From Colwellia sp. (GTDB lineage Bacteria; Pseudomonadota; Gammaproteobacteria; Enterobacterales; Alteromonadaceae), in the NCBI GenBank assembly GCA_013215655.1, contig JABSOX010000034.1, forward strand, positions 1 through 52,179: DNA of 52,179 nt, written 5' to 3'. The position numbers were made by a program, and so were the translations under genes. Positions 1 to 8,457 of the stretch are shown piece by piece. The notes beneath the pieces were generated by a model that saw nothing but the letters and a program-made list of their open reading frames with translations, was not told the origin of the DNA and ran no database searches. Every line of letters begins with the position of its first letter. Positions within the stretch are counted from its first letter, which is position 1.

Positions 1-173
1 TGCTGGCTCAAATCACCTTTTAGCGGCTTTTCGGGGGGGAAATAGGTAATATTGTAAATAGTACCTATGGACAGTCCCGTTAAATGCGTTTCCTTGACAG
101 TATTGCTCGGACTACAGGCGGTAACTAGGCTCAGTACCAGAAATATTGGTAAAACCGTTGAAAATTTAATGAT
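1..173 (-). CDS. apbE: FAD:protein FMN transferase (ApbE-like lipoprotein), N-terminal part only
   Basis: The complement of the first 173 bases encodes a lipoprotein signal peptide (KIIKFSTVLPIFLVLS) ending in the lipobox LVTAC, then LTGLSIGTIYNITYFPPEK, which resembles the conserved start of mature ApbE. ApbE transfers FMN from FAD to threonine residues of flavoproteins such as NqrB, NqrC or RnfG in the periplasm. The gene runs off the left edge. An in-frame TAA lies about 20 nt before the Shine-Dalgarno-like GGAG (179-182), and no ATG, GTG or TTG occurs in frame between that stop and the signal peptide. Translation would have to begin at ATC (171-173) or ATT (168-170), 5 or 8 nt after GGAG. 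Either a rare start codon is used, as in infC, or the start is mutated. ApbE assignment is fairly confident; functionality is not. Confidence 0.62.
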   Translation of the reverse strand, partial: MIKFSTVLPIFLVLSLVTACSPSNTVKETHLTGLSIGTIYNITYFPPEKPLKGDLSQ

Positions 174-500
174 CTTTACTCCAGATAAATAAAAATATGT
201 TACTTAGTGCCCAGCCATAAAACCATGTTTCTGATTATGTGGCACATGGATATAACACCTATTAAACTTGTTGAAAAGTAGGCGAAGTTCCACTTGCTTG
301 AACATAGTGGTTTCCCGAAATCTCAAATGGATGTGAATTTCAGGACGATAACTATCATAAAACTGACGGCTATTACGCTAATTTGAATTCAATTCACAGG
401 AGATAATACCAAATGCGATAAAAAGTTTATAGTTTTCAACTTACTTTGGAGGCGATAGCGAGATAGAAATATACTGCTAATGTCAGTTATCCTTGGAAAT

Positions 501-568
501 AGTGGACATAAAAGTGCAGATAATTGTTTTAATAATTTAGACCGCTTTGTGGTGAAAGTTAGCCTTAG
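501..568 (+). repeat. Dispersed intergenic repeat, copy 1
   Basis: The last 21 bases (548-568, beginning TGTGGTGAAAG and ending TTAGCCTTAG) are identical to 3438-3458. The preceding 45 bases are more loosely alike: both begin TGGACA and share a TTGTTTTAA/TCGTTTTAA block and an AGACCG/AGTCCG block. The inverted form CAAAGCGGTCTA also occurs inside copy 2. Confidence 0.6.
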
Positions 569-605
569 ATTGTTATAAATAATCACTCGAAAATAATATA
601 CAGCT

Positions 606-650
606 AAAGACCTCTTGGTGGTGAAAGTGAAAGTGAAAGTGAAAGTGAAT
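606..650 (+). repeat. Hexanucleotide tandem array (GTGAAA) on a partial repeat copy
   Basis: Four exact GTGAAA units (621-644) and one GTGAAT (645-650) follow AAAGACCTCTTGGTG, which resembles the end of the dispersed repeat (GACCGCTTTGTG followed by GTGAAAG). The array therefore looks like expansion of the GTGAAA inside a repeat copy. No gene reads through it convincingly. Confidence 0.7.
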
Positions 651-1032
651 GTAATGTTGAGAATAGATAAATAAATATCTAACTTATAATAATGCACGGT
701 GTAGTATTAAATTGAGATCTAATTTATTTAAAAAAGGCTTGCTTTTGGCTGTTGCTTATTTACTCTAACAAGGAATAATATGAAGTGTTTCTTCTTTTTT
801 GCGAAGTACACTAAACAAGTTGAACTTCGGCTAAGAAAAAAACCATGCTTATAATCTAACTTTTGAAAAAGCTTTAAGTAGAGGCTAATTAAACTGTATA
901 TGGTTTACTTCTGCCTAATCACTAAAGCTTTCTTCTCTTAATGCAGATTACATTTCTGTAGTTAACTCAATGACGACCAACTTGCTATTTAAAGTGTTAG
1001 TCTAGTGAGTTTAATTAGTGTTAGGTTAGACT

Positions 1033-1578
1033 TTAATCACTTATTAGTTTTAAGTGATTTAAATGACTAATAACATCAATTAATTGCTCGTTTAGCTCTT
1101 CATGCGTCAATTTCAACGATTCTGAGTCGAAGTTATCGTAAAAACTTGGTATAGATAAACTCGCCTTTACGACACCATTAAAAAAAGGAGCAGAATTTAC
1201 AGCACTCGATAATACACTTGCTCCGCCCATTGGACCAGGTGAAGTTGATAACAACACCATAGGTTTATTCTGAAATACTTTAGGTTCTATGCGTGAACAC
1301 CAATCAAACAAGTTCTTATAAGCAACAGTATAAGACCCATTATGTTCAGCGAATGAGATGATAATCCCATCACTTTCAGCAATTTTTGCTAGAAAGTTTT
1401 TGGCGATTATGGGGTGACCAATTTCACTTTCTTTATCTTGGCTATACAGCGGTAACTCATAATCGTTTAAGTCTAATACTTCCAATTCTTTGTTACTCAA
1501 TAAACTGCCAGCATACGTAACCAGTTGTTTGTTTATTGAGTTTTTATGGTTACTTGCTGCAAATGCAATAATCTTCAT
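1033..1578 (-). CDS. NADPH-dependent FMN reductase / quinone reductase family protein
   Basis: A 181-aa flavodoxin-fold protein of the NADPH-dependent FMN reductase (FMN_red, azoreductase/ChrR-like) family. Visible marks are the N-terminal beta strand and phosphate loop (KIIAFAASNHKNSINKQL), DLNDYELPLYSQD in the second strand region, SDGIIISFAEHNGSYT, and the STSPGPMGG loop near residue 115 that cradles the flavin. Such enzymes reduce quinones, azo compounds or metal oxyanions with NAD(P)H in the cytoplasm. The start has a good ribosome site (AGGAAA, 6 nt before ATG). It lies downstream of doxX on the same strand, 142 bp away, and divergent from a LysR gene, so it may belong to a LysR-controlled redox stress response. 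The true substrate cannot be read from sequence. Confidence 0.88.
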   Translation of the reverse strand: MKIIAFAASNHKNSINKQLVTYAGSLLSNKELEVLDLNDYELPLYSQDKESEIGHPIIAKNFLAKIAESDGIIISFAEHNGSYTVAYKNLFDWCSRIEPKVFQNKPMVLLSTSPGPMGGASVLSSAVNSAPFFNGVVKASLSIPSFYDNFDSESLKLTHEELNEQLIDVISHLNHLKLISD

Positions 1579-1720
1579 GTGCTTTCCTAATAGTTAATTA
1601 TTCGAAACTGTAAACAGATTCTAACCAATGAATCTCCATGTCATCCATATTATCAAAGTTGAATACACACTTATTAAAGTGACTATTATTATGACTAGAA
1701 TGGCCTAATCTTTTAATACG

Positions 1721-2101
1721 TTAACTGACTAGATATTTTTGTACAAACACAGGGACAACATTTTTACGAGTCAAATAAATATAACTAAGAAGGGCAAAAA
1801 ACACCATTGCTGCAATGCCGTCTGCAATTGGAGTAAACATTACATGGCATGCGATTGCACCAACCATGATGATAGATAACCCAAAAGCTGCAACGCCAGT
1901 CAAAGCCGGCACCAGCAGTGAAACTCCGCCTAGTACTTCAAGGCTGCCAATAACAATACGAAACCAGTCAGGTAAACCGAATAAGTTAAAAGATTGAACC
2001 ATCATTTCTTGTCCACTGACTTTCGCAAGTCCCGCACCAATAAAGGCAATAGCCAATAAGGTGGTAACAATCCAAGTCAATATATTATGTGTTTTACTCA
2101 T
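1721..2101 (-). CDS. DoxX family inner-membrane protein
   Basis: A 126-aa protein with four hydrophobic segments (about residues 8-28, 46-66, 70-90 and 95-113). The pattern AFIGAGLAKVSGQEMMVQSF followed by LPDWFRIVIGSLEVLGGVSLLVPAL is the signature of the DoxX/DoxX-like family (PF07681/PF13564). The role of these small membrane proteins is not settled; some take part in thiol or redox stress defence. The start carries the ribosome site CTACTAGGAAATCAT, almost the same leader as the FMN reductase gene downstream. It is divergent from the LysR gene, with 116 bp between, and is the likely first gene of the regulated unit. Confidence 0.85.
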   Translation of the reverse strand: MSKTHNILTWIVTTLLAIAFIGAGLAKVSGQEMMVQSFNLFGLPDWFRIVIGSLEVLGGVSLLVPALTGVAAFGLSIIMVGAIACHVMFTPIADGIAAMVFFALLSYIYLTRKNVVPVFVQKYLVS

Positions 2102-2186
2102 ATGATTTCCTAGTAGTGAATTTTAATTTTGTGTAGAAGCTTTGTTTATCCTAAATTGACAACACCTAAAAAGATAATTATTGTGT

Positions 2187-2203
2187 TTTATTGAAACGAT
2201 AAA
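2187..2203. promoter_or_regulatory. Candidate LysR box (T-N11-A)
   Basis: TTTAT-N7-ATAAA is a short palindrome of the T-N11-A type in the 116-bp space between doxX and the LysR gene, 15 bp before the LysR start. The position fits an autoregulatory site that also controls the divergent doxX promoter. It is AT-rich, so a chance match is possible. Confidence 0.4.
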
Positions 2204-2217
2204 TAATAGTAATCATT

Positions 2218-3099
2218 ATGAATCTAGTAGAAGATCTTAGAATGTTAGTGGCTGTTGCTGAAGCTGGTGGTGTACGAGAAGGTGCTAAGCGAGTTTTTAA
2301 AACACAACCTGCGGTTAGTCAAGCCCTGAAACGCCTAGAAAACGAGCTTAATATTGAAATATATGATCGCAATTACTATCGATTTTGTTTAACAATTCAA
2401 GGACGCGCAATATTAAAACGCGCCGAACGTTTGTTGAGTGAAGAGCATAGATTTAAATCCTTTGCGGTCCATGTTAATAGTGGTACCGAGCTGAATTTTC
2501 ATTTGGCCTTTCAGTCCACTGTTGATAAAAAGCTATATATTGACATCTTTAAGGAAGCACAAATATTATTTCCAGATACTACCTTTCATATACATCAAGA
2601 AGAAGTAACACGAGCGTCATCACTATTGATAGATGGCAAAGTTGATCTGGTCATTAATCAATGGTCGCCATTAATGGCGAATAGTCGTGAGCTAGAAACG
2701 ATAAAACTTGATCAGTTTGAACTAGTCAATGTTTGTCACCGTCGATTAGTGGAGAATGAAGACCAGCCAATTTCCAGCAGCCGAGCAGTAAACTGGCATC
2801 AAATAGTTTTAACAGGTGATGCTAACCATTCAGATGAACTTTTTGATGTACTTGAAGGCAATCGTCGTTGGTACTGTAATACTCAAACAATGAAAAATAA
2901 TTTAATTGTGCAAGGAATGGGTTGGGGCAAATTACACAAAGAATTTGTGACTCCATTGCTGAAAAGCGGAGAGTTAAAAGAAGTCAATATCGAAGGAATT
3001 AAAAATCGCGTTGTTGGTGAGTATCATCTAATACGACGTAAAAAAAATCATCCAGGCCCTATCGCCGAATGGTTTTGGAAGCAGTTTAGTGATCGATAA
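2218..3099 (+). CDS. LysR family transcriptional regulator
   Basis: A 293-aa regulator. Residues 3-62 form the LysR winged helix-turn-helix (LRMLVAVAEAGGVREGAKRV, then QPAVSQALKRLENELN with the usual recognition helix, then YDRN). The remaining residues, from about 85, match a LysR substrate-binding domain in length and layout, though conservation is weak. No clear Shine-Dalgarno sequence precedes the ATG; the next methionine (residue 9) would remove part of the first helix, so the first ATG is kept. Divergent orientation to doxX suggests it controls doxX and the FMN reductase gene. The effector is unknown. Confidence 0.92.
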   Translation: MNLVEDLRMLVAVAEAGGVREGAKRVFKTQPAVSQALKRLENELNIEIYDRNYYRFCLTIQGRAILKRAERLLSEEHRFKSFAVHVNSGTELNFHLAFQSTVDKKLYIDIFKEAQILFPDTTFHIHQEEVTRASSLLIDGKVDLVINQWSPLMANSRELETIKLDQFELVNVCHRRLVENEDQPISSSRAVNWHQIVLTGDANHSDELFDVLEGNRRWYCNTQTMKNNLIVQGMGWGKLHKEFVTPLLKSGELKEVNIEGIKNRVVGEYHLIRRKKNHPGPIAEWFWKQFSDR

Positions 3100-3380
3100 G
3101 TTAAATAGGCTGAGTTACTGAAATAAAAATTAGTTTAGTCTTTGGTAGAAATAAATTTATAGACCTGTTTTTTTGAGCTAGGTACTTTCAATCTCATGGC
3201 CTAATTTAGTTAATCACTACGCAGTGGTTGTAGAACTAAAGGTGTGAATTAATTTATCTTTGTTTCTTCCAGAGTGTTTTAGGCTTTAACTTGACATGAC
3301 ATGAAGAAAATATGAATTTTTAAACCTTGACAGTTATGTAACAAAAGTGAATTTTTCATATAAAATCGTACAGTCTACTG

Positions 3381-3458
3381 TTCTGGACAAAGCGGTCTAT
3401 TTCGAAGTCGTTTTAAGCTTCAAAAATTAGTCCGTTATGTGGTGAAAGTTAGCCTTAG
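3381..3458 (+). repeat. Dispersed intergenic repeat, copy 2
   Basis: Begins TTCTGGACAAAGCGGTCTA and ends in the 21 bases (3438-3458) identical to 548-568. CAAAGCGGTCTA near its start is the reverse complement of TAGACCGCTTTG in copy 1, so the ancestral unit was probably an inverted repeat with ends pairing TGGACAAAGCGG with CCGCTTTGTG. Confidence 0.6.
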
Positions 3459-3560
3459 CTCATAATCAATGAGCAGTCAAAAATAGGTAACTACTAATGA
3501 CTGCTTAGCGAATAGCATTCCCTAAATTTTAATTTATAAGAGAATAGATATAGCGGCACT

Positions 3561-3770
3561 TATACTAATTCATTTAAATATTTGTCCACCCTTGCTTGTT
3601 AAAATCAACAAGTGTTGCGTTGCTCACAGGGCTGTGAGTACTTAGGTTTTGTCTGGAACTAAAAACCTGTGCTTTCAATCCTAATAGCCAGCTATTACTC
3701 AATCAAGCGCCTTGCTCTTGCTAATTTTTTATGCGTAATCATTGAGCACCTATTTAGACGAAATGGTATT
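3561..3770 (+). mobile_element. MITE-like structured repeat element A
   Basis: About 210 bp bounded by imperfect terminal inverted repeats (TATACTAATTCATTTAAATA on the left; TATTTAGACGAAATGGTATT on the right). It has no coding capacity. Inside are three hairpins: TCACA/TGTGA (3624-3637), AGGTTTT/AAAACCT with an 11-nt loop (3644-3668), and AATAG/CTATT (3683-3696). The first two are placed and spaced as in element B (41330-41643); the third and the following CAATCAAGCGCCTTG match element C (48433-48594, opposite orientation). GTACTTAG between the first two hairpins is identical in A and B. Confidence 0.75.
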
Positions 3771-3798
3771 ATTTAAACAAAGTTCTATACAAAGAAAA

Positions 3799-3824
3799 AA
3801 GCCAGATTGAAATCAATCTGGCTT
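3799..3824 (-). terminator. Rho-independent terminator of the TonB receptor gene
   Basis: AAGCCAGATT (3799-3808) pairs perfectly with AATCTGGCTT (3815-3824) around a 6-nt loop. On the minus strand the stem is followed by a T run (TTTTTTCTTTG), 144 bp after the receptor stop codon. Confidence 0.85.
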
Positions 3825-3968
3825 GGCCTAAAGTGGTCATCCTTTACCACGCAGATATCGTTTGTTTCAGCTGTTGCCAGCGAGAAAAACGATAACTAAT
3901 CATATTATAGGAACGTGTAGGAAACCTATTATATGAGAAGAGGGGGGACGATTAACGTCGCTGTTTTA

Positions 3969-6563
3969 TTAAAACTTAACGCTTGCTTTAACAAAATATC
4001 TAGCACCAAATTCATCAATACTATGCACATAGCCACTTTCTGGTATGCGAATAACACGAGTTTCATTCATAATGTTAACCGCCTCCAAAGAAACGTCTAA
4101 GTTTTCCAGAGCATGCCAAACAACCGAGGCATCTAATTGGTTGAAGGCATCCGCGACCCCATTAACATTATTATATAGCTGCTTAAATTTATCACGGGCA
4201 TTGTATGCAAGGCGTACGGCGTAAAGATCATTCTCATAATAACCTGCTACATTGTACGAGTTTTGCGATACACCATACATATCATCTTTTTCACCCGATG
4301 CTTTGGTCATTTCGCTATCGGTATAAGTATAATTAACTTGAACACCAAAACCATTGCCAAAATCTTGCTGGTATTGTAGTTCCAAACCACTCACGTTGGC
4401 CGTACCTGCATTTCGATATCGTGTCACCACACAACCATCACATCCTGCAATTGATTCTGTAGCTACAGTTTTTTCGATATAATCACTGATATTTTTTTGG
4501 AAAAAAGTAGCGCTGACTAACGATGAATCGTTAAAATACCACTCTAGGCCGATATCATATTGGTCTGACTTATATGGCAAAATATCTGGGCTACCAATAT
4601 CAGCAGTCTTTTGATGGACAGCGATCGTAGTTGACATTCTCATTTGCGCATAGTCTGGGCGAGAAACTGTTGAACCTGCTGCAAATCTAAATAACAAATC
4701 ATCGGATATATCTGAAACTATATTGATACTTGGTAATACATTGCTGTAGTCCATTTTTCCTTTTTCGCCAGTTGCTAAAGCCCCTTTAGACTTAACTTCG
4801 GTATCAACCAGTCGAACACCAACATTACCGCGTGCAAATTCAGTCGAGAAATTTGCTTTGATATAAGCGGCAGTGATTTGCTCATCAATAAAAAATTGAT
4901 CTCCTATAGAGACAGCACTTTTATTTTTCTCACCATAAGCCAATATACCGTCATTAATCAAAGCAAAAGATGTGATGGTATTGGCGTTACCATCTTGACT
5001 ATGTAAATCGGTAGCATGCCCGCCATTGAAGTCAGCCATAGTCAAACCGGCCTGTATTCCCTTAGCCAAAATTCCATCATGTTGATTTTCCTGCCAAGCG
5101 CTAAATTCTTGCTCTTGATACTTAGCGCCAAGTTCAAGCGTAGTAAACATGCCACGGTCTAGGTTGTAAGAAAAATCTGTTTGATAATAAGTTATTTCGT
5201 GATCTCGAACATTTTTTAAGTAAGTGAACTCTTGATACAAAGACATCTGGCTGTGGTTGCTAATAGCTTGTGGATCGTCCAAAACAACTTCATGAACATC
5301 TTCGATATCATATGAAAATCCTGTAGTAGATGGGTTTGCTCTGTTGCCCCACCAAGTACTTGACTGCATACCACGTGATTCCGCTGTAGATTTACCAACA
5401 ACAGTCTGTAACGACCAATCATCTGCCTGGTAATCCATAGTAAAGTTAAAAACATCCGAGTTCATCTCTGGTGTTCTAACCACTGTATTGTTAAACGTTG
5501 GAATACGAGCGTCTTCCGGGTTGTTGTAATTAACTTTACCACCGACCAGTACCCCTTGTGGGCTCATGATTTTTGAGTCCGATTCAACGATACCGTTGTG
5601 GAACAAAAAGTTGAATAAAGCGGTGTTAGTGTGCGGATTTTCAAGGGAAAAACGATGATAGTTAGCTGTAAATTCTAAATTCTCGTTAGCTACATATTGC
5701 AGCGTCACTTGCGTACTTTGACGTTCACGTTCTTCTTCGAATTGAATGGATGCAAAACCCAATGGCGATACTGGGGTATTTCCATCGGTGTCTTGAACGA
5801 CGCCCCCCCAAGCTGGGAAATTCCACACCTGAGCACCACCAAAAGTACTCAAGGTTTCGCGAGTGTTTGCTTGTTTTTTAGACGAATGAGCAAGCAAGAT
5901 ACCAAATTTACTTTGCTCGTCTTTCCAGCTGAACAATCCTGAATAACCGGGTTGCCATTTTTCTGCTGTGCCGCTATAGCCACTTTCAACTGAAGCAAAC
6001 ATAGTCATTGCATCTAAATCCAAAGGTTTTCTAGTTTTTAAGTCAACCGTGCCGCCCATTGCACCTTCATTATTGTGTGCTTCTACCGACTTATATACGT
6101 CTAAACCTGCAACTTGCTCCGCAGAAACTAATTCAAAATTAAAACTACGTTTAAATGATTCTAAGTCAAACCAACCGACACTGGCAACATTTTGGCCATT
6201 CAATAACACCATGCTGTGCTCTGGTGCCGTTCCACGGATAGTGACGCCATCAACTTCACCATAAGTTCGGGAAACAGTAATCCCAGGTACGCGTTGCAAC
6301 GCATCGCCGATATTTTTATCGGGGAAATCACCAATATCTTCAGCGGAGATAGAGTCAATAACAGAATCAGAAAAACGTTTGCTATTTAGACTAGCTTTAA
6401 GACTACCGCGAATGCCCGTAACTTGAATAACTTCAATGGTTTCTTCTGTGAGGTTGTTTTCAGCTGCCATGACATTACCAGCAGCGCCTAATAATGCGAT
6501 GGAGCTAAACGCACACATTATTGCGGTGTTCTTTTTGATGAGATTCAATAAATTCGCAGACAT
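3969..6563 (-). CDS. TonB-dependent receptor of the sugar-utilisation locus
   Basis: An 864-aa outer-membrane receptor. It has a signal peptide (cleavage after about NVMA, residue 33), a TonB box-like EVIQVTGIRGSLKAS, a plug domain (SVIDSISAEDIGDFPDKNI, then LQRVPGITVSR, VTIRGTAPEHSMVLLNGQ) and a C-terminal 22-strand barrel ending in YFVKASVKF with the expected terminal phenylalanine. The plug pattern is that of the large TonB-Xanth-Caul group (TIGR01782) used by marine bacteria to import oligosaccharides, rather than siderophore receptors. Ribosome site AGGAAA precedes the ATG. It is last in the row with GH3 and ABC genes but has its own promoter region carrying sites like the ROK operator. 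Length (864) is slightly short for the group. The ligand is probably an oligosaccharide, possibly amino-sugar containing. Confidence 0.93.
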   Translation of the reverse strand: MSANLLNLIKKNTAIMCAFSSIALLGAAGNVMAAENNLTEETIEVIQVTGIRGSLKASLNSKRFSDSVIDSISAEDIGDFPDKNIGDALQRVPGITVSRTYGEVDGVTIRGTAPEHSMVLLNGQNVASVGWFDLESFKRSFNFELVSAEQVAGLDVYKSVEAHNNEGAMGGTVDLKTRKPLDLDAMTMFASVESGYSGTAEKWQPGYSGLFSWKDEQSKFGILLAHSSKKQANTRETLSTFGGAQVWNFPAWGGVVQDTDGNTPVSPLGFASIQFEEERERQSTQVTLQYVANENLEFTANYHRFSLENPHTNTALFNFLFHNGIVESDSKIMSPQGVLVGGKVNYNNPEDARIPTFNNTVVRTPEMNSDVFNFTMDYQADDWSLQTVVGKSTAESRGMQSSTWWGNRANPSTTGFSYDIEDVHEVVLDDPQAISNHSQMSLYQEFTYLKNVRDHEITYYQTDFSYNLDRGMFTTLELGAKYQEQEFSAWQENQHDGILAKGIQAGLTMADFNGGHATDLHSQDGNANTITSFALINDGILAYGEKNKSAVSIGDQFFIDEQITAAYIKANFSTEFARGNVGVRLVDTEVKSKGALATGEKGKMDYSNVLPSINIVSDISDDLLFRFAAGSTVSRPDYAQMRMSTTIAVHQKTADIGSPDILPYKSDQYDIGLEWYFNDSSLVSATFFQKNISDYIEKTVATESIAGCDGCVVTRYRNAGTANVSGLELQYQQDFGNGFGVQVNYTYTDSEMTKASGEKDDMYGVSQNSYNVAGYYENDLYAVRLAYNARDKFKQLYNNVNGVADAFNQLDASVVWHALENLDVSLEAVNIMNETRVIRIPESGYVHSIDEFGARYFVKASVKF

Positions 6564-6628
6564 GTTGTTTCCTTTATTTTTATAGTTTAAGTATTATTTT
6601 TAAATAAGTCGCTTTGAATATGTTATAT

Positions 6629-6643
6629 GTCAAATGTTTTTAC
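6629..6643. promoter_or_regulatory. Candidate ROK-regulator site upstream of the TonB receptor
   Basis: GTCAAA-TGT-TTTTAC, preceded by TTATAT and followed by TAATA, closely resembles the core GTCAAA-CAT-TTTGAC of the palindrome between the ABC operon and the ROK gene (11327-11365). It lies 66-80 bp before the receptor start. Confidence 0.55.
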
Positions 6644-6662
6644 TAATACAATAATCAATCAT

Positions 6663-6678
6663 TTTGACTAAATGTCAA
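6663..6678. promoter_or_regulatory. Second candidate ROK half-site pair
   Basis: TTTGAC (6663-6668) and GTCAA (6674-6678) are the same half-sites in everted order, 20 bp upstream of the first site and just after the GH3 stop codon. CATTTTGACTAAAT here matches the right arm of the 11327-11365 palindrome nearly base for base. Confidence 0.45.
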
Positions 6679-6700
6679 CCAGTATTTAGTTAATAATTAT

Positions 6701-8314
6701 TTAACTGTTTTTAATTAATGAGTTAGCCAAAGATTTTGCACTATCTACGCGACTAGAATAAGCACAGATATAGGTATGTACATCGCTCAGTTTTGCCAGT
6801 TCATAATCAGAGCGTAGTGCCAAGATAAGTAATTTCTCATTGAACTTCTGTTGTATATCTTTTATTCGCTGTAGTTGATTTATTTGATCAAAGTCTTCAC
6901 CGGGCAAGGGATAATCTTCAGTTAATAGCACTAGGGGGCTATCAAAAGGGTAGTCACTATTACCATTTAAAATATCCGTCATCTGCTGAAAAGAAACTAT
7001 GGTGAAATTCGCATTAAGCGTAGTAAGTTGTTCGGTAAAAACTTGGCTTGCAGGATTTGGATCGTTAGGACCAATGCCACGACTATTAACGAGTTTTTCA
7101 TAATGAATAGGATTTACAGCAAAACTGAGAAAAAAATGCTGTTGTTTTAATGGAAATAGATGATGATCATTTTTTAAGACTTTGATGGCTTTATCAGCGA
7201 GATTTAGGCTTAATTTTTGACTCTCTGCTTTGGAATGTTTTATCGATAATTGTTGTGTTTCTAAATACTGATATTTAAAGGATAAAACATGTTTTAAGGT
7301 TTGATCAATTTGTTGCTGACTTATCTCTCCAGACTGTACCGCGTTAATAACGCCTTGAATGGTCTCTTGCTGTATTTGTTTATAAGGTGTCGCTTCATTT
7401 TCGTAATGTTCTTCACTTAACATGACCAAATGTGCACCTGCTTTTATGGCTAAAATAGCCGCTTCACTGGGTGAGTAGTGTTTGCGCATTGCCCACATGT
7501 TCATGCTATCTGTGATAATCAAACCTTTAAAGCCAAGCTGTTCTTTTAATATGTCGGTTAAGATAGTTTTAGATAAGGTTGCCGGAAAATCTTCATCAAT
7601 TTTGGGGTAATTAATATGGGCGGTCATGATCAGCGAAACATTGGCTGCAATCGCTTGTTTAAAAGGTAATAAATCTTCATTTGTTAATCGTGTTAATGAT
7701 TTATTTACTACAGGCAAGGTGCGATGACTGTCTGTTTCGGTATCACCATGACCAGGAAAGTGTTTAGCGCAAGCTAGGTTCCCCGTTTTGATGATGCCTT
7801 TAACGGCTGCACCCACATGTTCAGATACCTGTAGGGGTTGTTCACCAAAAGAGCGTTGTCCGATGATCGGGTTATTAGGGTTTGAATTAACATCAGCACA
7901 GGGAGAAAGTAGGGTATTGTAACCAATGTATTGCATTTGTTCTGCAAAGACTTGGTAGATGTTTTCTGTTGCGCTTAATTCATTAACGATGCCTAAGGCT
8001 AAATTACCCGGTCCTAAATCAGTTTCTTGGGTTAAAATTCCCCAAGCGCCTTCTTGATCAACCGCTAATAATAATGACGCATCACAGGCTCTTAAAGAGG
8101 CTTGTTGTTGTAATTTTGTGGATAATTTTTTAGCATCAACTAAAGAGTGAGCGTTATCGTCAGTTATATAAAAACCGCCGACATGATAGTTTTTGATTAA
8201 ATCTAAGGCGTAGTCAGTATCTTCACCTGCAAAGGCTAAAATAAATAATTGTCCAACTTTTTCTTCTATCGTCAATGTTGGCAGCAGCTGTTCGACCTTT
8301 TTTTGGTAATTCAT
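6701..8314 (-). CDS. Glycoside hydrolase family 3, NagZ-type beta-N-acetylhexosaminidase
   Basis: A 537-aa GH3 protein. The N-terminal TIM barrel (about residues 10-350) holds KHFPGHGDTETDSHRTLP, the NagZ signature loop whose Asp-His pair serves as general acid/base, and GFKGLIITDSMNMWAM with the nucleophile Asp. This marks it as an N-acetyl-beta-glucosaminidase type, unlike GH3 beta-glucosidases. A further C-terminal domain of about 170 residues makes it longer than the single-domain NagZ (about 340 aa) of enteric bacteria. No signal peptide is seen, so it should act in the cytoplasm on sugars brought in by the ABC transporter. Ribosome site GAAAGGAAG precedes the ATG. It follows the ABC ATPase gene by 143 bp on the same strand. 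A role in recycling of wall amino sugars is the alternative, but the locus points to uptake of exogenous glycans. Confidence 0.9.
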   Translation of the reverse strand: MNYQKKVEQLLPTLTIEEKVGQLFILAFAGEDTDYALDLIKNYHVGGFYITDDNAHSLVDAKKLSTKLQQQASLRACDASLLLAVDQEGAWGILTQETDLGPGNLALGIVNELSATENIYQVFAEQMQYIGYNTLLSPCADVNSNPNNPIIGQRSFGEQPLQVSEHVGAAVKGIIKTGNLACAKHFPGHGDTETDSHRTLPVVNKSLTRLTNEDLLPFKQAIAANVSLIMTAHINYPKIDEDFPATLSKTILTDILKEQLGFKGLIITDSMNMWAMRKHYSPSEAAILAIKAGAHLVMLSEEHYENEATPYKQIQQETIQGVINAVQSGEISQQQIDQTLKHVLSFKYQYLETQQLSIKHSKAESQKLSLNLADKAIKVLKNDHHLFPLKQQHFFLSFAVNPIHYEKLVNSRGIGPNDPNPASQVFTEQLTTLNANFTIVSFQQMTDILNGNSDYPFDSPLVLLTEDYPLPGEDFDQINQLQRIKDIQQKFNEKLLILALRSDYELAKLSDVHTYICAYSSRVDSAKSLANSLIKNS

Positions 8315-8388
8315 TTAGCTTCCTTTCGTTTAGCTTTAACTTAGCTTTAATTGGCACTTAGACGTAATTTGGGTACAAAAATCCCTAT

Positions 8389-8414
8389 CTCCCGAGAATG
8401 CTACTTTTCGGGAG
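8389..8414 (-). terminator. Hairpin between ABC operon and GH3 gene
   Basis: CTCCCGA (8389-8395) pairs with TCGGGAG (8408-8414) across a 12-nt loop. On the minus strand it is followed by ATAGGGATTTTTG, a poor T run, so it may be a weak terminator or an mRNA processing/stability hairpin that lowers GH3 expression relative to the transporter. Confidence 0.5.
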
Positions 8415-8457
8415 GAGAACTATTTAATCAATGGGTTTAACTAATTTAAATTAGTCG

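Larger units (their letters stand above)
174..1032. other. 859-bp gap with no convincing gene; repeats
   Basis: No open frame here looks like a real protein. The stretch holds one copy of a dispersed repeat (about 501-568), a partial copy (about 606-626) and a hexanucleotide array (621-650), listed separately. The rest is AT-rich with no tRNA fold or clear terminator that I can see. Confidence 0.6.
3100..3798. other. Gap with repeats and no gene
   Basis: No gene is seen between the LysR stop and the TonB-receptor terminator. The stretch carries dispersed repeat copy 2 (about 3381-3458) and a MITE-like element (3561-3770), both listed separately. Confidence 0.65.

Noticed and set aside
389-697. 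102-codon frame on the minus strand through the GTGAAA array
   Set aside because: Its FTFTFTFTFT stretch is only the translated hexamer repeat; no ribosome site, no family resemblance.
781-849. 22-codon frame starting ATGAAGTGTTTC after AAGGA
   Set aside because: A ribosome-like site is present, but the peptide (KCFFFFAKY) is short and has no supporting terminator or conservation that I can see.
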